Below the pieces are notes generated by a model. The model was not told where the DNA came from. It did not search any database and saw nothing but the letters and a program-made list of their open reading frames with translations. Of a stretch of 8,342 nucleotides of DNA, positions 1-7,215 are shown piece by piece. The translations under genes were made by a program, and so were the position numbers. The stretch's first letter is position 1, and every line of letters starts with the position of its first letter. Source of the stretch: Deltaproteobacteria bacterium (GTDB lineage Bacteria > DRYD01); contig JAPYWL010000050.1 in assembly GCA_028276365.1 (NCBI GenBank), positions 1 through 8,342 on the forward strand, read 5' to 3'.

Positions 1-497
1 ATACCTCCTGGAGTATCGTAATCCGAAGGAACAGCTATATATACTTTATCATTATTAGGATCATAATTCATACCTACAGTAGTTGAATCTAAATCTCTTC
101 TTTTTTCAGGATTAAGTACTATATTAACTATTTTAATATCTCCAGGATTAATATCTATTTCTATTACTTGAGTTTTGAATTGTGGTTTAGAGACAGTTAA
201 TTTATATTTACCTGGTGCTAAATTAATAAATTCAAAAGAAGCAGAGGAATTAGTAAGAGTTTGCTGAGGTAATCCAGGAGTAGGAGGGATAGGTTCTAAA
301 TATACACTAACCCCTAACCCTGGTGTAGTACCACTACCAACACCTGGAGTTACAGAATAATCTAACATAATAGTTCCTCTTATTTGTCCTAAAGTATTAC
401 TTATAACATCTAAATTATTTAAAAATAAAATTAAAAAAATAAAAACAATAAATTTAAAAAATAAAATGTTATAATGATATTTAAGGCTAATTTTCAT
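1..497 (-). CDS. Secreted protein with carboxypeptidase-regulatory-like beta domain (partial, 3' end beyond window)
   Basis: This open frame runs off the left edge: 165 codons are visible and the stop lies outside. Residues 1-33 look like a signal peptide, with Lys residues, a hydrophobic stretch at about 11-26 and a possible cleavage after V-I-S (31-33). From about residue 37 the pattern G-Q-I-R-G-T-I, then V-S-V-Y-L-E-P, then F-E-F-I-N-L-A-P-G-K-Y-K-L-T-V and a V-N-I-V-L-N-P strand is typical of carboxypeptidase regulatory-like or prealbumin-like domains (about 37-130). Such domains are common in extracellular and outer-membrane proteins. The first loop (48-80) is rich in Gly, Pro and Thr and repeats T-P-G three times. 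A second segment starts after about 135. The ATG at 497-495 is chosen because a strong GGTGAGG ribosome site sits just upstream. The gene is transcribed away from the plus-strand cluster. The overall function is unknown; only the fold and export are supported. Confidence 0.85.
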   Translation of the reverse strand, partial: MKISLKYHYNILFFKFIVFIFLILFLNNLDVISNTLGQIRGTIMLDYSVTPGVGSGTTPGLGVSVYLEPIPPTPGLPQQTLTNSSASFEFINLAPGKYKLTVSKPQFKTQVIEIDINPGDIKIVNIVLNPEKRRDLDSTTVGMNYDPNNDKVYIAVPSDYDTPGG

Positions 498-510
498 AAT
501 CCTCACCTTC
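498..510 (-). promoter_or_regulatory. Strong ribosome binding site of the minus-strand secreted-protein gene
   Basis: On the minus strand the bases before the ATG at 497 read GAAGGTGAGGATT. This contains AAGGTGAGG, close to the anti-Shine-Dalgarno complement, about 3 bases before the start. It fixes the start and is the best ribosome site in the window. Several plus-strand genes have none that can be recognised. Confidence 0.8.
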
Positions 511-572
511 TTTTTATTATTTATTATTTTCTTAGTTTAATGCTAAAATAAGAAGTCTTCCCCATTTATATA

Positions 573-578
573 ATTATA
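573..578 (-). promoter_or_regulatory. Candidate -10 box for the minus-strand secreted-protein gene
   Basis: The minus strand reads TGTATAAT here, a perfect TATAAT preceded by TG. Transcription would start near 566 and give a leader of about 70 bases. I see no good -35 hexamer 17 bases upstream. TATAAT arises often by chance in DNA this A/T rich, so this is tentative. Confidence 0.3.
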
Positions 579-644
579 CATCAAAATTTAAAAAACCCTT
601 AAAAATATGTTAAAAAATATAAAAAAAATTAAAAATAAAGAAAG

Positions 645-675
645 TTGTATTATGAAGGTAAATATAAAATATAAT
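645..675 (+). promoter_or_regulatory. Candidate promoter of the plus-strand six-gene cluster
   Basis: A perfect TATAAT lies at 670-675. TTGTAT at 645-650 could act as a weak -35, but the 19-base spacer is longer than the preferred 17. The predicted transcript start, near 682, is only about 8 bases before the ATG at 690, which has no Shine-Dalgarno sequence. That would make the first mRNA nearly leaderless. Chance occurrence in A/T-rich DNA is a real alternative. Confidence 0.3.
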
Positions 676-689
676 AAAAATATAGTAAT

Positions 690-1295
690 ATGGAAGAGAG
701 TAATTCTTTAGGTAATTTTAGTTTAAAAAATTTAATGAGTTTTTTAGATAATAAGGTAATAGTTATAAGAGAATATGTTAGGTATTACGAAGTAGATAAG
801 ATGCAAGTAGTACATCATTCTAATTATTTTAGATATTATGAGCTAGTTAGATGCTTTTATTTTACAACAAATATATTACCTTATAGTATATTAGAAAATG
901 AATATAAAATATATAGTCCACTACTTGAAAGTTCATCTAAATATATAAAAAAACTAGAGTTTGAAGATATTTTTTTTATTAGTTGCTTTATAGATAAAAT
1001 TGAATTAAATAAAATATATTTTAGATATTTTATTATCAAAGAAATAGATAAAGAAGCTTTATTTGATTTATTTGATTTTATTAAAAACAATAAAAAAAAG
1101 CTACTAGAAATGTTGTGGTATTACAATTATTTAAAAAGTAATTATAAAAAAGTAGTTTTACAGAATTTAATAGCAGAAGGCATAACTATTCATACATTTG
1201 TAGACAAAGATTTTAAATTATTAAATTTAAAAAATATTTACATACCTAAAAAAAATGATTTCCTATATAATTTGCTAAAAAATTTAGAAATTTAG
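690..1295 (+). CDS. Hotdog-fold acyl-CoA thioesterase-like protein (YbgC/4HBT type) with internal insertion
   Basis: The 201-residue product resembles the YbgC/4-hydroxybenzoyl-CoA thioesterase family, which hydrolyses acyl-CoA or acyl-ACP thioesters in the cytoplasm. The signature is V-R-Y-Y-E-V-D followed by V-V-H-H-S-N-Y-F at residues 30-47. D36 sits where the family has its catalytic Asp, and H42-H43-S44-N45-Y46 matches its usual H-x-N-Y. Residues 54-101 follow the family: an Arg-led helix, a P-Y-S turn at 64-66, then S-K-Y-I-K-K-L with F-E-D. About 40 Lys/Leu/Tyr-rich residues (118-157) then interrupt the fold before a closing strand and V-D-K-D-F (160-186). Family members are usually about 130-140 residues. 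No Shine-Dalgarno sequence precedes ATG 690. The in-frame ATG at 735 (M16) is a possible alternative start that keeps the whole domain. It is the first gene of the cluster, 21 bases before lptD. The substrate cannot be told. Confidence 0.75.
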   Translation: MEESNSLGNFSLKNLMSFLDNKVIVIREYVRYYEVDKMQVVHHSNYFRYYELVRCFYFTTNILPYSILENEYKIYSPLLESSSKYIKKLEFEDIFFISCFIDKIELNKIYFRYFIIKEIDKEALFDLFDFIKNNKKKLLEMLWYYNYLKSNYKKVVLQNLIAEGITIHTFVDKDFKLLNLKNIYIPKKNDFLYNLLKNLEI

Positions 1296-1316
1296 GTAAT
1301 ATCTCTATATAATTTT

Positions 1317-3515
1317 ATGGTTTTAATCTTTTTTAAGAAACCTAAAGTTTTTAAGCTATTTTTATTATATTTATTATTTTTAATAACTATTACCTTATTA
1401 ATAATAAATAAAATAAAAGCTCAAAATAATAATTTTAATTTTAGCAGTTTTATAATATATACACCTTCTTTAATAGATAATCCAAATTATACTGAAATAG
1501 AAAATTTTAGTGAAATATATACTAACGAATACTATATTAAATCTAATAAAGTTAGAATAGATAAAAAAAATAGAAAAATATTTTTATACAATAATATTTT
1601 TATAAAGAATTTAAGAAGGTTAGATGAGTTTATTAGTGATGATGTAGTAATAGAATATGATGAAAATGATATAAAAAAAATAATAGCTAAAAGGGGTAGA
1701 GGCTACTTAGAAAAATATGAAGCTTCTTCTATACAATTGAAAGATAAATTATTCTTTACATATAAAGAACTTTATTTAGAAAACAATTTTTATAAGATTA
1801 TAGATGCTAAAATATCAACTTGCGATCTATGTTCATATGATGATTTTAATTGTAAGCATTACGATATTAAATCAGAAGAAATAGAAATATATCCTGAAGA
1901 TAAAATGATATTATCTAAAAACAAAATTTATTTTTATAATAAGCAAATTTTTGGCTATAGAAAACTAATTATACCATTAAAAGAAAAAAAGAAAAAGCAA
2001 TTTATATCAGAAGATAATAGCATATTTCCTAAAGTAGGATATAATAACATAGATGGTTTTTTTATAACTAAGGATTTTGATTATTACTTTAATAAAGAAA
2101 ACTATGGTAAAATTCTAACAAAATATGGGCAAAGAACAGGCTTATATTACGGAATAAACAATAATTCTAATTTTAATTTCAAATCTATTAATATTTCTAT
2201 GAGAAATTATTTATTTTTTAACAATAATAATAATTTAGATACTTCATATAGAAATATAAATAATAGTATAAATTTAGGATGGCAAATAAATAGTAAAATA
2301 ATAAAATATTTTAATGCTTATTTAAATTATAGTTCAAATCAATCAAATTTTAGAAATTTTCAAACTCCTTTAAACGAAAATTTATCTTTTGGTTTTAATA
2401 CTAATATATTAAATACAAATTTAACATATAATAATAACACAACTTCTACATCAGGCTTATTTAAAGGAATAAGTCAAAATATAAATTTATCTCATTCTTA
2501 CAAAAACATTAACTTTAATTTAAATTATCAAAATGTAGAAAATAACTATATTACAAATAGTATAATAAATGAAAATTTTAAACTAAATTTAGATTATAAT
2601 TTTAGTAACAATTTATATACATTAAGTTTATTAATAGATAATACAAAAAATAGTAATTTATTTTTTGGAGTAAATAAAGTGCCAGAAATAACTCTAAAAT
2701 TAAATAAGCCAATATATTATAAAGGTTTTAGTTTATTTAAGGATATATATTTAAGTCCAAGTTTATTTTTTGGTAAATACAATGAACCACAATTTAATAG
2801 AATAACCACTAAATACCAATTTTATTTAAATTATAATTTATTTCATTTAAAGAAAAAAGATATAAATTGGGCAACAAGTGGTTATTTCAAACAAAATTTA
2901 TATAACACTGGAAACTATTATTTTGATAGAAATAATCACGCTAATTATGTTAATTCTTTTACTTCAAATTTCAGTTTAAATAAAAAGTATTTAAATTTGA
3001 ATATAAATTATTCATATCTATTTGGTAAAGGTTTTGCTCCAATATTTGCAGATTTCACAGGAAAATATCAAAATCTTAACTTTAATCTTAAATTATTTAA
3101 ATTAAATACTTACGAATTATACCTATCAAGTAACTATAATTTAAATATAGGAAAGATTAGTCCCTTAATTATAACTTTTAAATACAATGATCCTAAAACT
3201 TATCTTTTATTAAATACTTCTTATGACTTTAGTAGAAATCAATTTTCAAATATAAGCACTAGTTTTTCTTATTTACTTAGAAAAGATCTACAATTAAATT
3301 TATGGTTTAATTATAATACATTTAGGAATAAAATAGATTATATAGATATAGTTTTAATAAAAGACAATCATTGTTGGGGTAGCTACTTAGTTTATAGAAG
3401 CACTTTAAAACAATTATATATATATGCATATTTAAAAGCTATACCTATAGTAGGAATAAATATTGGTATAGACCAATCCAAACCTTTTACTCCTATTATT
3501 CCCAATTTAAGATAA
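1317..3515 (+). CDS. lptD: LPS-assembly outer-membrane protein LptD
   Basis: This 732-residue protein has the length and layout of LptD (784 in E. coli), the outer-membrane barrel that, with LptE, inserts lipopolysaccharide into the outer leaflet. A signal peptide covers about 1-35: positively charged start, hydrophobic core at about 13-30, likely cleavage at K-A/Q. Residues about 70-225 form an OstA/LptA-like beta-jellyroll with repeated strand motifs: S-N-K-V-R-I-D, D-D-V-V-I-E-Y, H-Y-D-I-K-S-E-E-I-E-I-Y-P, then K-I-Y-F-Y. F-P-K-V-G-Y near 237 opens the barrel region, made of many alternating, Asn- and Tyr-rich strands to the end. The protein has only four Cys: C169, C172 and C179 in the periplasmic domain, and C686 in an H-C-W motif matching the conserved C-terminal C-C-W of LptD. 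No close Shine-Dalgarno sequence precedes the ATG. No LptE gene is visible here. Divergent LptD homologues sometimes export other glycolipids, so the exact cargo is inferred. Confidence 0.87.
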   Translation: MVLIFFKKPKVFKLFLLYLLFLITITLLIINKIKAQNNNFNFSSFIIYTPSLIDNPNYTEIENFSEIYTNEYYIKSNKVRIDKKNRKIFLYNNIFIKNLRRLDEFISDDVVIEYDENDIKKIIAKRGRGYLEKYEASSIQLKDKLFFTYKELYLENNFYKIIDAKISTCDLCSYDDFNCKHYDIKSEEIEIYPEDKMILSKNKIYFYNKQIFGYRKLIIPLKEKKKKQFISEDNSIFPKVGYNNIDGFFITKDFDYYFNKENYGKILTKYGQRTGLYYGINNNSNFNFKSINISMRNYLFFNNNNNLDTSYRNINNSINLGWQINSKIIKYFNAYLNYSSNQSNFRNFQTPLNENLSFGFNTNILNTNLTYNNNTTSTSGLFKGISQNINLSHSYKNINFNLNYQNVENNYITNSIINENFKLNLDYNFSNNLYTLSLLIDNTKNSNLFFGVNKVPEITLKLNKPIYYKGFSLFKDIYLSPSLFFGKYNEPQFNRITTKYQFYLNYNLFHLKKKDINWATSGYFKQNLYNTGNYYFDRNNHANYVNSFTSNFSLNKKYLNLNINYSYLFGKGFAPIFADFTGKYQNLNFNLKLFKLNTYELYLSSNYNLNIGKISPLIITFKYNDPKTYLLLNTSYDFSRNQFSNISTSFSYLLRKDLQLNLWFNYNTFRNKIDYIDIVLIKDNHCWGSYLVYRSTLKQLYIYAYLKAIPIVGINIGIDQSKPFTPIIPNLR

Positions 3516-3553
3516 TTAAAAAAATAATTAAAATAGTTAAAAAACAATTAAAT

Positions 3554-4756
3554 ATGAATAATACTCAAGATAATTCAAATAATAAAAATAATAATTTAGA
3601 TAATTTAGAAAAGTCTAATTCAGAAAATTTCCAAATATTTCTTATTATATGTGATAAGTGTAATAACATAATACAAGATATTACAATAAAAAATTTAAAT
3701 GAAATAGATAATTATATATGCAATAACTGTGGAAATATAATTTCTAATCTAAAGCAAGTAAATATATTAGAAAATATAAAAGAAACCAGTAATCAAATAA
3801 CAAAAGTAAATTTAGAAAATAAAAAAGATAATCAATTAAAAAATGAAATCAAAATAGATTCTCAAAAAGTTAATAATTTTTTGTATTTAGGTAATATTAT
3901 AATAGGTCAAAATATAAAAGAAATAATGCTTTTTAATTTTTTATTTAGTTTTAATTTAATAAATGTAATATTATTTTTATTTGTGGGGGGATATTTAGCT
4001 TTCTGGATTTATAAATATTTAACCTTAGGAGCTTACCTTAATCAACTTATTATTTTCTTCATTATATTTTTTATTTTTGGGTCTATTATTTATCTATTTT
4101 ATATTATTTATAACTCCCTTATCTATAAATTATTAGAGAAAATATTGCTAATATTGAATAAAGGTACAATAAACAAAAATGAATTAAAAATAATTAATAA
4201 GCCGTTTTTTATTTTTTTTAGTTTTGATAATTTAAAAAATTTCCTTTACAAAGGTTTTAAAATATTTTCATTAACTTATAAAATTAATATTAAATTTTTT
4301 TTATTTTTTTTCTTATTTTTAATTTTAGTATCCCTGTTTTTACAATATCTAATAGATTATGCAATATATGAAGAGAACTTTTATTTATTTTTTTGTGGAT
4401 TTTTAACTGTTTTTAATTTATTTTTCCTTCTAATTTTGTTTTATATATTTTATAACAATTTAATAAAGCAATTAATGGTTTTAATTTATCTAAAAAATAA
4501 GTTGTTAAATAATAGGGAATTAAATTTAAAAGAACTAACAATTTTACTAAATAATTTCTTAAAAAAGAATAGAAAAAAAATATTAATTTATAGTTTAGTT
4601 TCTTTTGTAATTTACTATTTAATAATTCCAATAATACAATTTTTTTTAATATTAACAGGAATAGGAATATTATTTATTTATTTACCTATAATTGTAATGG
4701 ATATTTATTTTTTATCATCTTTAAGTATAAAACTATTCATAGAGGATAGAAATTAA
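3554..4756 (+). CDS. Uncharacterised membrane protein with N-terminal zinc ribbon and six predicted helices
   Basis: I do not recognise the family of this 400-residue protein. Residues 1-27 are polar and Asn-rich. C33, C36, C56 and C59 form a C-x2-C-x19-C-x2-C pattern typical of a zinc ribbon. A polar Lys/Asn/Glu linker (about 65-120) leads to hydrophobic segments at about 129-153, 160-186, 246-267, 276-301, 343-366 and 369-392, probably six membrane helices in three pairs. Short charged, probably cytosolic stretches lie between the pairs, for example 202-216 and 314-342. The ribbon lacks a signal peptide and is probably cytosolic. The fourth Cys pair member and the final pair of helices are both intact, so it does not look truncated. 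It lies 38 bases after lptD and 41 before ftsH, which suggests an envelope role, but no activity can be assigned. There is no Shine-Dalgarno sequence. Poly-T tracts and a G6 run occur inside the gene. Confidence 0.82.
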   Translation: MNNTQDNSNNKNNNLDNLEKSNSENFQIFLIICDKCNNIIQDITIKNLNEIDNYICNNCGNIISNLKQVNILENIKETSNQITKVNLENKKDNQLKNEIKIDSQKVNNFLYLGNIIIGQNIKEIMLFNFLFSFNLINVILFLFVGGYLAFWIYKYLTLGAYLNQLIIFFIIFFIFGSIIYLFYIIYNSLIYKLLEKILLILNKGTINKNELKIINKPFFIFFSFDNLKNFLYKGFKIFSLTYKINIKFFLFFFLFLILVSLFLQYLIDYAIYEENFYLFFCGFLTVFNLFFLLILFYIFYNNLIKQLMVLIYLKNKLLNNRELNLKELTILLNNFLKKNRKKILIYSLVSFVIYYLIIPIIQFFLILTGIGILFIYLPIIVMDIYFLSSLSIKLFIEDRN

Positions 4757-4785
4757 AAATATTGAATATAAAAAATAACAAAGGG

Positions 4786-4791
4786 AAAGGA
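4786..4791 (+). promoter_or_regulatory. Ribosome binding site that decides the ftsH start
   Basis: AAAGGA lies 6 bases before the ATG at 4798, within a purine-rich stretch (4781-4794) that also holds AAGGGA. The in-frame TTG at 4762 has no such site and would only add 12 polar residues before the first membrane helix. I therefore prefer 4798. Confidence 0.75.
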
Positions 4792-4797
4792 AAACTT

Positions 4798-6579
4798 ATG
4801 AGGACTTTACTGATTTGGGGTTTCATAATATTAATAGCATCCTATTTAGCTATCAAGGTTACGGAAAATTCATTAAATATAAGAGAAACAACTTATTACG
4901 AAGTTTGGAAACAAATAGAACAAAATAACGTTAAAAAAGCTGAACTAAAAGATAATGAAATAACTATTGAGCTTTATAAACCTTATGATATAAAATATTA
5001 TAAAATAAAAGCTTATTATCCGCAAGATTACGAATTAATAAAAACACTAAAAGAAAAGAATATAGATTTCAAATATACTCCGTCAGGAGATTCCACTATA
5101 TGGTTTTGGATACTTAATTTAATACCTGTTTTATTATTTGTATTTTTGATATTAGCATTTATAAGACAGGCACAAAGTGGGAATGCTCAAGCTTTCAATT
5201 TTACAAAAAGTCGAGCTAAAATGTTTTCTCAGGATATGCCTAAAGTTACTTTCAATGATGTAGCAGGAATAGACGAAGTAAAAGAAGAACTAAAGGAAAT
5301 AGTAGAATTTCTAAAAAATAGACAAAAATTTATAGAAATAGGTGCAAGAATCCCTAAAGGAGTTTTATTAGTAGGTCCTCCAGGCACTGGTAAGACATTA
5401 TTAGGTAGAGCTATAGCAGGAGAAGCAGGAGTACCTTTTTTGTATGTTAGTGGTTCTGAGTTTGTAGAGATGTTTGTAGGTGTTGGTGCAGCAAGAGTTA
5501 GAGATTTATTTGAACAAGCTAAAAGAAATGCACCATGTATAGTTTTTATTGATGAAATAGATGCAGTAGGTAGACACAGAGGCGCAGGGTTAGGCGGAGG
5601 GCATGATGAAAGAGAACAAACTCTAAATCAGTTATTAGTAGAAATGGATGGATTTGAAGTTAATTCAGGAATAATAGTAATAGCAGCTACTAATAGACCA
5701 GATATCTTGGATCCTGCCTTACAAAGACCTGGTAGGTTTGATAGACAGATCTTTGTAGGAATCCCTGATGTTAAAGGTAGAGAAGAAATACTAAAAATTC
5801 ACGCTAAAAAGAAAAAAATATCTCCCGACTTAGATTTAAAAGAATTAGCAAGAAGAACTCCTGGTTTTACTGGAGCAGATTTAGAAAATATGCTAAATGA
5901 GGCTTCTTTAATTGCTGTTAGGAAAGGTAAAAAATATATAGAATTAGAGGATTGTGAAGAAGCAATAGAAAAAGTGTTAATGGGACCAGCAAGAAAAAGC
6001 TTGGTTATGACAGAAGAAGAAAGAAAAATAACAGCATATCATGAAGCGGGACATGCCATTGTAGCTAAGTTTACCCCTTATACTGATCCTGTTAAAAAGA
6101 TCTCTATAGTACCCCGAGGCCCAAGTTTAGGGCAAACCTGGCAAGCTCCTGAAAAAGATAAATACAATTACAAAAAAGAAGAATTGTTTTCTCAAATAAA
6201 AGTATTACTGGGTGGGAGAGCTGCTGAAGAAGTTATATTAAATATCTGTACTACTGGAGCAGAAAATGATTTAGAAAGAGCTACTAAAATAGCAAGAAGT
6301 ATGGTAGCTCAATTTGGTATGTCTACTTTAGGGTTAGTATCATTTGAAGCTTCTAAAGAAGTATTCTTAGGAAGGGACTTAGTTAAAGAAAAAAGGTATA
6401 GTGAAGGAACTGCTAGATTAATTGATTTGGAAGTATCCAAAATTATTCATCAAGCTTATAATGAAGTTATTGAATTAATTAAAAAAAATCAAGATAAGTT
6501 AATAAAAGTTGCTGAAACTTTATTACAAAAAGAAACTATTAATGAAGAAGAATTTAATCAATTAGTTCAAGAAAATTAA
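4798..6579 (+). CDS. ftsH: ATP-dependent zinc metalloprotease FtsH
   Basis: FtsH is a hexameric inner-membrane AAA+ protease that extracts and degrades misfolded membrane proteins and selected regulators. Numbered from ATG 4798 (593 residues), helix 1 is about 3-20, a periplasmic domain spans about 21-100, and helix 2 is about 102-121. The AAA+ module carries Walker A G-P-P-G-T-G-K-T at 193-200, the pore motif F-V-G at 226-228, Walker B ending D252-E253, and the second region of homology with arginine fingers R313 and R316. The peptidase domain has H-E-A-G-H at 415-419 (zinc ligands H415 and H419, catalytic E416) and the third zinc ligand D491 in T-T-G-A-E-N-D. All catalytic parts are intact. 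The C-terminal tail after the peptidase domain is short. The TTG at 4762 would add 12 residues but has no ribosome site. It is the most conserved and least A/T-rich gene of the window. hpt follows after 27 bases. Confidence 0.98.
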   Translation: MRTLLIWGFIILIASYLAIKVTENSLNIRETTYYEVWKQIEQNNVKKAELKDNEITIELYKPYDIKYYKIKAYYPQDYELIKTLKEKNIDFKYTPSGDSTIWFWILNLIPVLLFVFLILAFIRQAQSGNAQAFNFTKSRAKMFSQDMPKVTFNDVAGIDEVKEELKEIVEFLKNRQKFIEIGARIPKGVLLVGPPGTGKTLLGRAIAGEAGVPFLYVSGSEFVEMFVGVGAARVRDLFEQAKRNAPCIVFIDEIDAVGRHRGAGLGGGHDEREQTLNQLLVEMDGFEVNSGIIVIAATNRPDILDPALQRPGRFDRQIFVGIPDVKGREEILKIHAKKKKISPDLDLKELARRTPGFTGADLENMLNEASLIAVRKGKKYIELEDCEEAIEKVLMGPARKSLVMTEEERKITAYHEAGHAIVAKFTPYTDPVKKISIVPRGPSLGQTWQAPEKDKYNYKKEELFSQIKVLLGGRAAEEVILNICTTGAENDLERATKIARSMVAQFGMSTLGLVSFEASKEVFLGRDLVKEKRYSEGTARLIDLEVSKIIHQAYNEVIELIKKNQDKLIKVAETLLQKETINEEEFNQLVQEN

Positions 6580-6606
6580 TTTATAATTTACAATTTATAT
6601 TTTACA

Positions 6607-7146
6607 ATGGGTAAAAAGATTTTATTAACTCAAGAACAAATCCAGGAAAAAGTAAAAGAGTTAGCAAAATTAATAGATGATTTTTTAGTAAAAAATAAAA
6701 GAGATGAAAATGATATACCAATATTTATAGCAGTTTTAACAGGAAGTATATTCTTTTTCTCAGATTTAATTAAAAATATAAAGTCAGATATAATAGTAGA
6801 TTACTTAAAAGTATCTAGCTATTCTGGTAGTCATACTACTTATAATGTAAAAATCCAAAAGGATATAGAGATAGATATAAATGATAAAATTGTATTTATA
6901 ATAGAAGATATAGTAGATACAGGTTTGACTCTAAAGAAAATAATAGAATTCTTAAAAGATAGAAAACCAAGGATTTTAAAAGTTTGCTCACTATTAGATA
7001 AACCATCTAAAAGATTAGTTAAAGTAAGAATTGATTATAAAGGTTTTGAAATTCCCCCAGAATTTGTAGTGGGTTACGGTTTGGATTATAATGAACTCTA
7101 TAGAAATGTTCCTTACATTTTTATCTACGCTCAAAACGAAACTTAG
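6607..7146 (+). CDS. hpt: Hypoxanthine phosphoribosyltransferase
   Basis: This cytoplasmic salvage enzyme joins hypoxanthine (often also guanine) to PRPP, giving IMP or GMP. At 179 residues it has the usual bacterial length. The PRPP-binding signature I-I-E-D-I-V-D-T-G is at 98-106, with E100 and D101 matching E133/D134 of human HPRT and D104 matching its catalytic D137. L44-T45-G46 forms the pyrophosphate loop. The mobile loop S-S-Y-S-G-S lies shortly after it. K132 in L-D-K-P-S-K-R should contact the purine 6-oxo group. F153-V-V-G-Y-G-L-D160 is the purine-stacking and metal-binding end motif. The start M-G-K-K-I fits the family, although only A/T-rich sequence precedes it and there is no Shine-Dalgarno. 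ftsH lies 27 bases upstream. In many Gram-positive bacteria the order is hpt-ftsH, so the pair is kept but reversed. Guanine versus hypoxanthine preference cannot be read from the sequence. Confidence 0.94.
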   Translation: MGKKILLTQEQIQEKVKELAKLIDDFLVKNKRDENDIPIFIAVLTGSIFFFSDLIKNIKSDIIVDYLKVSSYSGSHTTYNVKIQKDIEIDINDKIVFIIEDIVDTGLTLKKIIEFLKDRKPRILKVCSLLDKPSKRLVKVRIDYKGFEIPPEFVVGYGLDYNELYRNVPYIFIYAQNET

Positions 7147-7164
7147 TAAATTATAGAGAAATCG

Positions 7165-7183
7165 TAGATTATATGGAAATCTA
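7165..7183 (+). other. Small hairpin in the hpt to MTHFR-like gap
   Basis: TAGATT (7165-7170) and AATCTA (7178-7183) can pair over a 7-base loop. No T-run follows on the plus strand, so it is not a standard terminator. It could slow mRNA decay or be chance in A/T-rich DNA. It lies in the largest gap of the cluster. Confidence 0.25.
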
Positions 7184-7202
7184 TAAATAAAGCAATAGTA
7201 AA

Positions 7203-7208
7203 AGGAAG
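7203..7208 (+). promoter_or_regulatory. Ribosome binding site of the MTHFR-like gene
   Basis: AGGAAG lies 7 bases before the ATG at 7216, within AAAAGGAAG. It is one of only three clear Shine-Dalgarno sequences in the window and supports the chosen start. Confidence 0.7.
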
Positions 7209-7215
7209 TCAGTTA

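Noticed and set aside
552-560. GAAGTCTTC near-palindrome in the divergent intergenic region as an operator
   Set aside because: The arms are only 4 bases with a single central base, and there is no second copy nearby to support a regulator site.
652-711. Short frame starting at ATG 652
   Set aside because: It closes after about 19 codons, is out of frame with the thioesterase and has no ribosome site.
881-1090. A 69-codon minus-strand open frame
   Set aside because: It lies wholly inside the thioesterase gene, has low-complexity Ser/Ile/Leu composition, no ribosome site and no domain pattern; it is an antisense shadow of A/T-rich coding DNA.
1317-3515. TonB-dependent receptor or autotransporter instead of LptD
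   Set aside because: There is no TonB box, plug domain or passenger domain; the OstA-like N-terminal strands, the F-P-K-V-G barrel entry and the C-terminal H-C-W motif fit LptD.
3516-3553. Repeated AATTAAA words in the gap before the membrane-protein gene
   Set aside because: The gap is almost pure A/T; the repetition is irregular and best explained by low complexity.
4413-4631. A 72-codon minus-strand open frame
   Set aside because: It is antisense to the helix-coding part of the membrane-protein gene and shows no start signal or recognisable motif.
4762-4797. TTG start for ftsH at 4762
   Set aside because: It is in frame but lacks a Shine-Dalgarno sequence, whereas ATG 4798 has AAAGGA at good spacing and puts the first membrane helix right at the N-terminus, as in other FtsH proteins.
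6582-6606. TATAAT at 6582-6587 and duplicated TTTACAAT (6587-6594, 6601-6608) as an hpt promoter or operator
   Set aside because: These are very simple A/T words in a 27-base gap, with no -35 partner and expected by chance in this composition.
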